A stretch of 42,465 nt of DNA. Source: JBBDMW01 sp040878005 (GTDB taxonomy: Bacteria; Chloroflexota; Dehalococcoidia; Lucifugimonadales; Lucifugimonadaceae). The translations under genes and the position numbers were made by a program. Under the pieces are notes generated by a model, which worked only from the letters and a program-made list of their open reading frames with translations, had not been told where the DNA came from and did no database searches. Below are positions 7,932-14,988 of the stretch, piece by piece. The stretch covers positions 1 through 42,465 of the forward strand of contig JBBDMW010000005.1 in NCBI GenBank assembly GCA_040878005.1, written 5' to 3'. How positions within the stretch are numbered: position 1 is the stretch's first letter; each line of letters starts with the position of its first letter.

Positions 7932-9050
7932 ATGGATTTCATGAAACGAGCTCTCGATCTGGCCCGCCAGGCCGCGGGTGGAGTATCGCCGCGCCCTCCA
8001 GTGGGCGCCGTGATCGTCCAGGGCAGCGAAGTGGTCGGAGAAGGCGCCACGGAAGCCCGGCCCGGCCGCCACGCCGAGGTGGTGGCCCTCGACATGGCTG
8101 GCGAACGCGCCCGTGGGGCCACCATGTACTGCACGCTGGAACCGCACGCCCACCAGGGCACTGCCCCGCCCTGCACCGAAGCCATCATCAACGCGGGAAT
8201 CTCACGTGTCGTGTGCCCCATCGAGGACCCATACCCTGCGGTCAGCGGAAACGGGTTTCGCCAGCTTCGCGCCGCAGGAGTGACCATCGACACAGACCTC
8301 CCTCCTGAACAGGTCCGTGCTGCTGAGGTCCTCATCGAAGGCTTCGTAAAACACTTCCGTACAGGCATGCCGTTCGTAACCGCCAAGTTCGCCATGAGCC
8401 TGGACGGCAAGATAGCCACCAGGACCGGCGAGTCCCAGTGGGTCACTGGTCCGGCTGCCCGCAGCGCCGCTCACGCAATGCGCGCTACTGCTGACACCAT
8501 CGTCACGGGAATCGGTACGGTCCTCGCCGACAACCCTCGCCTGACAGCACGTGCTCCCGATGGCGCCCCCACCGGTCGCCCTCGCCTGCGGGTCATCGTG
8601 GACACCAGGGGACGCTTGCCCTCCGAAGCGCGCCTTCTTAAGGAAGAAGGCAACATCCTGTGGGTGAGAGGTGAAGACGTCCACGCCACCATCGAAGCGC
8701 CAAACCTTGAAGCCATAAACCTGTCGTACAACAGTGAAGGCGGAATAAACCTGGAGCACCTTTTCAAACTGCTTGGACGGCGTGACTGCCTCAATGTAAT
8801 GGTCGAGAGTGGCGGTACGTTGATGGGAGGCCTTTTCGATGCCGGCCTGGTTGATAAAGTGGCAGCGTTCATAGCCCCGGTCGTTATAGGAGGCGAAAAT
8901 GCGCCCGGACCGGTGGCTGGGCATGGTGCAGGCGCCATCAGGGACATGCTCCTCCTTGACCGCGTGGAGCATCACATATACGGCAGCGATATCCTTGTCA
9001 CCGGGTATGTAAGAGAGGCCATCGAAGAAAATGTTCAGCGGCATAGTTGA
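7932..9050 (+). CDS. ribD: bifunctional riboflavin biosynthesis deaminase/reductase RibD
   Basis: This encodes 372 residues. It performs the second and third steps of riboflavin synthesis, deamination and then NADPH reduction of the pyrimidine intermediate. The N-terminal CMP/dCMP-type deaminase domain (about 1-145) has HAE (H47, E49) and CTLEP...PPC (C81). The C-terminal RibD reductase domain (about 150-370) begins FVTAKFAMSLDGKIATRTGE. One zinc position is unusual: the normal EPC cysteine is His (H72, in EPHAH), and PNP near the N terminus is PRP. The ATG at 7932 is chosen; a GTG at 7911 is a possible alternative, and neither has a strong ribosome site, consistent with coupling to dcd. It overlaps ribE by 20 bases. 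Confidence 0.92.
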   Translation: MDFMKRALDLARQAAGGVSPRPPVGAVIVQGSEVVGEGATEARPGRHAEVVALDMAGERARGATMYCTLEPHAHQGTAPPCTEAIINAGISRVVCPIEDPYPAVSGNGFRQLRAAGVTIDTDLPPEQVRAAEVLIEGFVKHFRTGMPFVTAKFAMSLDGKIATRTGESQWVTGPAARSAAHAMRATADTIVTGIGTVLADNPRLTARAPDGAPTGRPRLRVIVDTRGRLPSEARLLKEEGNILWVRGEDVHATIEAPNLEAINLSYNSEGGINLEHLFKLLGRRDCLNVMVESGGTLMGGLFDAGLVDKVAAFIAPVVIGGENAPGPVAGHGAGAIRDMLLLDRVEHHIYGSDILVTGYVREAIEENVQRHS

Positions 9051-9627
9051 AGAAGTCGGTAAAGTTGTCGCCTACGAAGCCAGCCGTTTGACAATTGCAG
9101 CCTCTATCACTCTTGACGACCTGAAGGTGTCCGACAGCATCCTGGTAGCCGGGACTTGTCTGACCGTAGTCAGCCGGGATGAAGCCACCTTCACTGTGGA
9201 GACTGTCCCGGAAACAGTGCAGAGAACGAACCTTGGCGATCTGGAGCCGGGTGACGGCGTCAACCTGGAGCGCTCACTGGCTTACGGGGCCAGGGTGGGC
9301 GGCCATATGGTGCAGGGGCACGTTGACGGCGTAGGCCATGTTGACTACGTGGAACCGGACGGAAACTCCGTTCGCATGGGATTCAAAGCGCCGCGCAATA
9401 TAATGCGATATGTCGTTGAGAAGGGCTTCATCGCGGTGGACGGTGCAAGCCTGACGGTGGTTGACCAGGCAGGCGATGGTTTTTCAATCGCCGTGATCCC
9501 CTTCACCAGGGAACACACCACGATGAAAGAAAGAGTGCCCGGTGACCGTGTAAACCTGGAAGCCGATGTGATGGCAAAGTACGTTGAGCGACTCGCAGCG
9601 CCCTATTTGGAAGCCGGTAAAAGTTAA
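9031..9627 (+). CDS. ribE: riboflavin synthase, alpha chain
   Basis: This encodes 198 residues. It catalyses dismutation of two 6,7-dimethyl-8-ribityllumazine molecules to riboflavin, the last step of the pathway. Two homologous beta-barrel lumazine-binding repeats are visible: repeat one (about 1-90) starts MFSGIVEEVGKV and carries AGTCLTVV; repeat two (about 97-190) carries GHVDGVGHVDYV and VDGASLTVVD. A C-terminal helix follows (AKYVERLAAPYLEA). The length is typical of the trimeric alpha synthase. Its start lies inside ribD and its TAA is followed at once by the ribBA ATG, so translation is probably coupled along the operon. Confidence 0.94.
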   Translation: MFSGIVEEVGKVVAYEASRLTIAASITLDDLKVSDSILVAGTCLTVVSRDEATFTVETVPETVQRTNLGDLEPGDGVNLERSLAYGARVGGHMVQGHVDGVGHVDYVEPDGNSVRMGFKAPRNIMRYVVEKGFIAVDGASLTVVDQAGDGFSIAVIPFTREHTTMKERVPGDRVNLEADVMAKYVERLAAPYLEAGKS

Positions 9628-10878
9628 ATGGCAAATACTGAAAACGAGACCGAAGAGCGCAAGCGTATTGCTGCCGAATCAGTGGAACGCGCGGTAAAGC
9701 AAATCAAGCGCGGCGGCATCGTCATTCTCGTGGACGACGAGGACCGTGAGAACGAAGGCGACTTCGCAATGGCCGCCGAAGACATCACGCCTGAAGCAAT
9801 CAATTTCATGGCGACTCATGGCCGCGGCCTCATCTGCGTCCCCATGGAAGCCCGGGACATCGAGCGCCTGGGCCTGCCAATGATGGTCCAGAACAACACA
9901 TCGCAGCACGGCACGGCCTTCACCATTTCCGTGGATGCGGCGGCAGGCGTAACCACAGGCATCTCCGCAGCGGACCGCGCTCACACAATAAGACTGCTGG
10001 CTGACGAAACGACCGCCCCATCCGACTTCGCCCAGCCCGGCCACGTGTTCCCGCTGCGCTACCAGGACGGCGGCGTGCTTGTGCGCACCGGCCAGACAGA
10101 AGGGTCCGTGGACCTGGCGAGGATGGCAGGCAAGCGGCCCGCTTCGGTGATCTGCGAAGTCATGAATGAAGACGGTTCCATGGCGCGCAGGCCAGAGCTG
10201 GAAAAGATCGCGCAGCTCCATAGCCTGCCGATAGTCAGCGTGGCGGATATCATCGCCTACCGGCTGGACAACGAGAGGTTCGTTGAGCGCGTGGCTGAAG
10301 CCAGGCTCCCGACGAGGTACGGGGACTTCACCGCGGTGGCGTACAGGAGCCTCGTGGACCCTGCTGAACACATGGCCCTCGTGAAAGGCGAAATCGATGA
10401 CTCGGAGCCTGTGCTGGTACGGGTGCATTCGGAATGCCTGACTGGCGATGTATTCGGCAGCCTCCGCTGTGACTGCGGAGAGCAGGCCGAAATGGCGCTC
10501 AGGGCCATCGAAGCAGAAGGCCGCGGCGTCTTCGTATACATGCGCCAGGAAGGCAGGGGCATCGGACTGTCCAACAAAATGCGGGCATACGCCCTCCAGG
10601 ACCGGGGACTGGACACCGTTGAAGCCAATGAGAAGCTGGGCTTCCCAATGGACCTTCGCAAATACGGCGTGGGAGCGCAGATTCTTCTTGATCTTGGCGT
10701 GCGCCGCTTCAGGTTCCTGACGAACAACCCCAAGAAGGTCGTTGGTTTGGAGGGGTTCGGCCTGGAGATGGTGGAGAGAGTGCCCATACTGGCCTTGCCG
10801 GGCGATGAGAATCGCCGTTATCTGGCGACTAAACAGGCCAAGATGGGCCACCTCCTGAACATCTCGGAGTTGTCATGA
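9628..10878 (+). CDS. ribBA: DHBP synthase / GTP cyclohydrolase II fusion
   Basis: This encodes 416 residues. It makes both riboflavin precursors: 3,4-dihydroxy-2-butanone 4-phosphate from ribulose 5-phosphate (N-terminal half) and the pyrimidine from GTP (C-terminal half). The RibB domain (about 15-215) shows DDEDRENEGDF, HGRGLICVP and the later DFAQPGHVFPLR. The RibA domain (about 220-416) shows VRVHSECLTGDVFGSLRCDC with the three zinc cysteines, MRQEGRGIGL, and TNNPKK. All main catalytic motifs are intact in both halves. It starts one base after the ribE stop codon and overlaps ribH by four bases (ATGA). Confidence 0.96.
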   Translation: MANTENETEERKRIAAESVERAVKQIKRGGIVILVDDEDRENEGDFAMAAEDITPEAINFMATHGRGLICVPMEARDIERLGLPMMVQNNTSQHGTAFTISVDAAAGVTTGISAADRAHTIRLLADETTAPSDFAQPGHVFPLRYQDGGVLVRTGQTEGSVDLARMAGKRPASVICEVMNEDGSMARRPELEKIAQLHSLPIVSVADIIAYRLDNERFVERVAEARLPTRYGDFTAVAYRSLVDPAEHMALVKGEIDDSEPVLVRVHSECLTGDVFGSLRCDCGEQAEMALRAIEAEGRGVFVYMRQEGRGIGLSNKMRAYALQDRGLDTVEANEKLGFPMDLRKYGVGAQILLDLGVRRFRFLTNNPKKVVGLEGFGLEMVERVPILALPGDENRRYLATKQAKMGHLLNISELS

Positions 10879-11372
10879 CATCCCAGGACCTCCGGGACCA
10901 TGGCGAGTTCACCGGCAGCCGGGATGGACGTGGACTGAAAATCGCCATAGTGGCCGCACGGTTCAATGAATACGTCACCAGCCAATTGCTGGAGTCGGCG
11001 CGTGGTGAACTGACCCGGCTGGGAGTCACCGCCGCAGACAGGCTGATCGTCCATGTGCCGGGCTCATTTGAACTTCCGCTGGCGGCCATGAAGATGGCCA
11101 GCCGGTCTGACGTGGACGCAGTCATATGCCTGGGTGCGCTGATACGTGGCGAAACCGCTCATTTTGAGTACGTCGCCGACGCCACTTCAGACGGCATTGC
11201 CCGGGTGGCCCGGGAGACAGGCATTCCGGTCATCATGGGCGTGATAACCACGTACAACGCCGAACAGGCCGTTGTGCGCACCGGTCTGGGTGCGGACTAC
11301 GCCGTTGCCGCGGTGGAAATGGCAAACCTGTACCGGCAGCTTGAAGGTCAGTACCGCAAGGAAGTGCGTTAG
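10875..11372 (+). CDS. ribH: 6,7-dimethyl-8-ribityllumazine synthase
   Basis: This encodes 165 residues. It condenses the RibA/RibD product with dihydroxybutanone phosphate to give the lumazine substrate of riboflavin synthase. Motifs: VAARFNEYVTSQL, VHVPGSFELPLAA, GALIRGETAHFEYVAD with the catalytic histidine, and MGVITTYNAEQA. The N terminus carries about 20 extra residues before the conserved core (RGLKIAIVAARFN), but the start is fixed by ATGA overlap with ribBA. Lumazine synthases usually assemble as pentamers or 60-subunit shells; which applies here is not visible. It is the last riboflavin gene; dinB follows 108 bases later. Confidence 0.95.
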   Translation: MTSQDLRDHGEFTGSRDGRGLKIAIVAARFNEYVTSQLLESARGELTRLGVTAADRLIVHVPGSFELPLAAMKMASRSDVDAVICLGALIRGETAHFEYVADATSDGIARVARETGIPVIMGVITTYNAEQAVVRTGLGADYAVAAVEMANLYRQLEGQYRKEVR

Positions 11373-11480
11373 CACCCCGGTTTGGAGTCACGCCTCGCGG
11401 TGTGATAAACGTACCTGTGATGCAGTGCCGGTCCATTCGCTGGACCGCCACAACCCGCAAATTGGCGGAGGTGCGCCCAC

Positions 11481-12638
11481 GTGGGCAGGACCATCTTTCA
11501 CGTCGACCTGGATGCGTTCTTCGTAGCGGTTGAAAGGTCACTGGACCCATCCCTGAACGGCCGCCCCGTCATCGTGGGCGGACTCGGCCCGCGGGGTGTC
11601 GTCAGCACAGCCTCGTACGAGGCCCGCAAGTATGGTGTCCACTCCGCCATGCCGATGGCCGTGGCCCGGCGTTTGTGCCCGCACGCCGTGTACATCCGCG
11701 GCAGCCATGAGCGATACAGAACGGTCAGCAGGCAGTTCATGGCCATCCTCAGGGACTACTCCCCGGCGGTGGAGCCAGTGAGCGTGGATGAGGCCTACAT
11801 TGATATGACTGGTTCGGAGCGCCTGTATGGACCGCCTGAACAGTCCGCCCGCCTGATCAAAGAGCGCGTCAGCGCAGATACAGGCGTAACCGCGTCCATA
11901 GGCATCGGCCCAAACAGGCTAATCGCCAAGGTGGCTTCTGGCGAATCCAAGCCGGATGGCCTGCTGCTCATCACTGATGACACGGCAACGGCCTTCCTTG
12001 CTCCGCTTCCTGTCCGCAAATTGCCAGGCATTGGGCCACGCGCGGCTGAGGCGCTGGGCAGGCTGGGAATAGAGACGCTGGGACAGCTCGCAGGAACGCC
12101 TGCCGGTCCGCTGCGCAGAGCGCTCGGCCCGCGCCAGGCGGAGTCACTGCTCCGCCGTGCAGCCGGGGTGGACAACTCACCCGTGGAAGCCCGCACTGAA
12201 GCGAAGTCCATCAGTGCTGAGACAACTTTCGATCATGATTCTTCGGACCGGGCACACCTGTCAGGGATCATACTTGAGCTTTCGCAAAGAGTCGGTGCGA
12301 AGCTGCGAAAGTCGGGGAAACACGCGGCAAGCGTGACATTGAAGCTCCGGTACAGCGATTTCTCCACCGTCACCCGCCAGACCACCCTGCACGGCGGCCC
12401 TGTGAACGGCGACACCGCAATCAGTGAGGCAGCCATGCGCCTGTTCGAGGCAGCGTTGCGCCAACGGCACGCGCCGGTGCGGCTGATAGGCGTGGGAGTA
12501 TCCGGCCTGACCGAAGAAGCCGGGCAGCTTTCAATGCTGAACGAATCCGCTCCGAATGACACAGCCGTAAGCATGGCCATGGACACAATTCGTGACCGGT
12601 TCGGCCCTGCCAGCATCCGGCGCGGCCGTCAGGCCTGA
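11481..12638 (+). CDS. dinB: DNA polymerase IV (Y-family translesion polymerase)
   Basis: This encodes 385 residues. It is an error-prone polymerase for bypass of damaged bases. The palm carries IFHVDLDAFFVAVE with the first catalytic aspartates and EPVSVDEAYIDMTG with the second acidic pair. The DNA-binding thumb region has a helix-hairpin-helix (RKLPGIGPRAAEALGRLG), and the little-finger domain fills about 230-345. A classic C-terminal beta-clamp-binding peptide is not obvious in the last residues (RFGPASIRRGRQA), although a QLSML sequence occurs about 35 residues before the end. The GTG start has GGAGGT eight bases upstream. No LexA-box-like palindrome was recognised in the 108-base spacer. 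Confidence 0.94.
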   Translation: MGRTIFHVDLDAFFVAVERSLDPSLNGRPVIVGGLGPRGVVSTASYEARKYGVHSAMPMAVARRLCPHAVYIRGSHERYRTVSRQFMAILRDYSPAVEPVSVDEAYIDMTGSERLYGPPEQSARLIKERVSADTGVTASIGIGPNRLIAKVASGESKPDGLLLITDDTATAFLAPLPVRKLPGIGPRAAEALGRLGIETLGQLAGTPAGPLRRALGPRQAESLLRRAAGVDNSPVEARTEAKSISAETTFDHDSSDRAHLSGIILELSQRVGAKLRKSGKHAASVTLKLRYSDFSTVTRQTTLHGGPVNGDTAISEAAMRLFEAALRQRHAPVRLIGVGVSGLTEEAGQLSMLNESAPNDTAVSMAMDTIRDRFGPASIRRGRQA

Positions 12639-12948
12639 ACCAAACGCCGCATGCATTGCCCCGGCACTGCTAACATCAATCGCCGCAGCTATCCGACTTA
12701 GCACGGCGCTCAACCCCCCGGCACATCCACCGCGGCGGCCCCTGGTCGCGGTGCAAACACATGGACATCATTTGATCTTGGTGATACCGCCCGCAAAGCA
12801 GCGACTCCGAAAAAACGCAGTATCCTTCAGCGCGGCGCAAGCGCAGACACAACATTCTGCTGTCTCGTCCCCGCGCTCCGGGAGAAAACGCCAATTCCCG
12901 TCGTGCCTGCGCCTCAAAAGGCGCAGTACCAGCCTTCAGCGACCCGCC
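12639..12948. other. intergenic region without a recognised gene
   Basis: This 310-base stretch between dinB and the next lipoprotein stays open in the frame of the downstream gene, but its translation is rich in Pro, Arg and His and looks non-coding. No RNA gene, hairpin with a T tract or clear promoter was seen. Confidence 0.5.
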
Positions 12949-13926
12949 ATGCTCTTGGTGGTTGTGCTAATCGCTCTGGCGGGCTGCGGAGATATCAACG
13001 AGCCGGTCGTCCGTCCAACCCCTACTTCAACACCTACGAACACGCTTCCGCCCACATCCACACCGGTTCCTCAAGCCGCTGACACGTCCATACGTGTGGG
13101 TGACTTCATCTTCACGCCTGTCAGGACCACGTTCGTCTCGGACCAGCCGGGGTTGTCACGCGTGGAACTGACCCTGAATGTCGCATCAGATCCCGTGACG
13201 CCCATCTCCTTTATAGAATGGGGCACACGCATTTCATTTACAGAGATCACCCTCACGCCAGCTATAAGGTCACCCGGAGGCGAGCTAGTGAAACTTGTCG
13301 CTGAGCTTACATGGGGCGGATCAGGATACCTTCGGCTGCGCCCTGAGCCGGGCGTTACCAGCACACAGTTCGCAATAGTCGGCGGAACGTCACGGTCTTT
13401 CGCACTTGGATTCCAGGCCAGGGTGCCAACAAGGTCCATCAACGAGTTGCGTTTCTCAATCAGCGAAGGAACCGTCGATGAACACCGGGCTGGCCAGCAG
13501 CGAACCGTAGGCGTCATTCCGCTTCGTTCCAACAACCCGCCAGACCCACTCCTGTTCGATACCGCCCCTGCCGCTTCCCTTCAACTGAACGAAGGTTCAG
13601 CCATTGATTGCCAGAACGCGGCCGTATTCGTGAACGGCGCCATTGCCAACTCGACCGGCTCTCAAGTCAGGGTCGGCGACCTCGACTTGTACCTCTATGA
13701 CTCGCAGGGAATGCACATAGCCAACTGGGTGATCAACCGCTCCACCTCGGCCCAGCAGGTTGAAGGCCCGCCGCTGGGCACTAATATTCTTGTCCAGCCA
13801 ATGCAGCAACTGGAGTTCGGTTTCCGGGTCAACGCCCCGGGCGATACATGCAATCGGGCAGCCTTGTGGGCACTGGTCCAAGATCGCCAGTTGATGGGCG
13901 CAGGCGAGATTCCTGGGGCACAGTAG
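12949..13926 (+). CDS. putative lipoprotein with a Pro/Thr-rich linker
   Basis: This encodes about 325 residues if the ATG at 12949 is used. The opening MLLVVVLIALAGC ends in a lipobox (LAGC, lipidated C13). The signal is unusually short and has no basic residue before the core; the codons just upstream (CLRLKRRSTS) would supply one, so a non-ATG start slightly upstream is possible. No strong ribosome site decides it. A low-complexity segment rich in TPTSTPTNT-like units (about 21-42) tethers a beta-rich domain to the membrane. The rest shows strand-like alternation with a Cys in IDCQNA and another in GDTCNR, perhaps a disulfide. No family was recognised. Confidence 0.65.
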   Translation: MLLVVVLIALAGCGDINEPVVRPTPTSTPTNTLPPTSTPVPQAADTSIRVGDFIFTPVRTTFVSDQPGLSRVELTLNVASDPVTPISFIEWGTRISFTEITLTPAIRSPGGELVKLVAELTWGGSGYLRLRPEPGVTSTQFAIVGGTSRSFALGFQARVPTRSINELRFSISEGTVDEHRAGQQRTVGVIPLRSNNPPDPLLFDTAPAASLQLNEGSAIDCQNAAVFVNGAIANSTGSQVRVGDLDLYLYDSQGMHIANWVINRSTSAQQVEGPPLGTNILVQPMQQLEFGFRVNAPGDTCNRAALWALVQDRQLMGAGEIPGAQ

Positions 13927-14294
13927 GGTCATCAGCGCCGGGCACATCAGCGCCCTGCCCCAACGGGTAGTGATTAGTTAACCCGCCTGTGTCGCAACGA
14001 TGCTCACAGCAGGCGATGCCTCCGTAAACGTGCCGTCCGATCCTGTGTTTTTACGGCACACACGCGGCCTGGCAGCCTGACTTGCCTTGGGCGTCCCGCA
14101 TGTCCGATGGACCGCGTTGAGGCGCCGGGGAACCGTGCCCAGGCGACGGCAGTGAATTCGATGTCAGGAATGGAACCACTGTGCCGGTGGAAACGTCCAC
14201 TGCCGGGCTGAATGTATGCCGGACGCACTTCTACGTGAACGGCATCCTGCCCGACGCTCGAAATGCGTAAGTTCTACAGACTGAGGAGAACACG
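13927..14294. other. intergenic region, possible gene remnant
   Basis: This 368-base stretch holds no convincing gene. One plus-strand frame (14121-14270) is open for 49 codons after a TGA and reads plausibly near its end (HFYVNGILPDARNA), but it has no start codon with a ribosome site, so it is either a remnant or chance. The ribosome site GAGGAG for the next gene lies at its right end. Confidence 0.4.
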
Positions 14295-14633
14295 ATGCCT
14301 GAAACAGTTACCGTGGAGCGCCTGGTCATCATGGTCAATGGACATCGCCGCGAGACAGGCGCCCTGCCAGGACGTGACGTTGTCGCCGTGGATCTCACGG
14401 TCAAGAACCCCATAGGGTCCCCCGGCTCTACCCGCCGAACTCCGTTCATGGAGCTGCATGATGACGCTGGCCGGATATATCCGGCAGAGCTGGACCCCCA
14501 GCTCATGGAACCGGTTCCTCCAACAGAGAGCATCGACGGGACCTGCCGGTTTGAGGTGGCGGAAGAAGCTATGGGCCTCGAACTGGTCATCGCACCCGGA
14601 TCAGATGAAGAAGTGGGCGTCAGCCTTGATTGA
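14295..14633 (+). CDS. small beta-rich cytoplasmic protein of unknown function
   Basis: This encodes 112 residues with no signal peptide or membrane segment. The pattern of alternating hydrophobic residues (VAVDLTVKNPI, FMELHDDAGRIYPAEL, LELVIAPGSDEEVGVSLD) suggests a compact immunoglobulin-like sandwich, similar in style to DUF4352-type domains, but those normally sit in exported proteins. GAGGAG eight bases before the ATG makes it a convincing gene. It has no operon partner: 368 bases precede it and 355 follow. I do not recognise a family with confidence. Confidence 0.6.
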   Translation: MPETVTVERLVIMVNGHRRETGALPGRDVVAVDLTVKNPIGSPGSTRRTPFMELHDDAGRIYPAELDPQLMEPVPPTESIDGTCRFEVAEEAMGLELVIAPGSDEEVGVSLD

Positions 14634-14988
14634 GCCGGCATAGGGAATCTGGCGACTTCCACTCAGCGAAACAACGCGAGTAACACCCTCTCCCCCTATG
14701 CGTGTCAGCCGCAACCCTCCGCTACGGTTTGTGCCAGTTACGCAACCGGTATCCGGACTGATACTCGATCAGTGATCCCGTCAATTCCGTGTTTGACCAT
14801 CTACTTCAACGTATGGCCACAACCGGACTTTCTACGTCGTACACGGGAAGCAATCGAAACTGATTCGACGGTTCGCCATACCAGTATCAACACCGCACGG
14901 CAGACAAAGACGCAGCGAAAGGCCCAAGGCGCCACTGCCGTCGTTTCGACGCGTCCCGGCATCAATAACCGCCGCATGGGCGGAGCCG
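14634..14988. other. intergenic region, nothing recognised
   Basis: These 355 bases before the sensor kinase contain no recognised gene, RNA or repeat. Some frames are open but lack starts and ribosome sites. Confidence 0.5.

Noticed and set aside
9679..10851. Long minus-strand open frame opposite ribBA
   Set aside because: It is His/Ala/Val-rich without motifs and is explained by codon bias of the intact ribBA gene on the other strand.
14121..14270. A 49-codon open frame with plausible residues near its end
   Set aside because: No start codon with a ribosome site and a length easily reached by chance at this GC content; noted only as a possible remnant.
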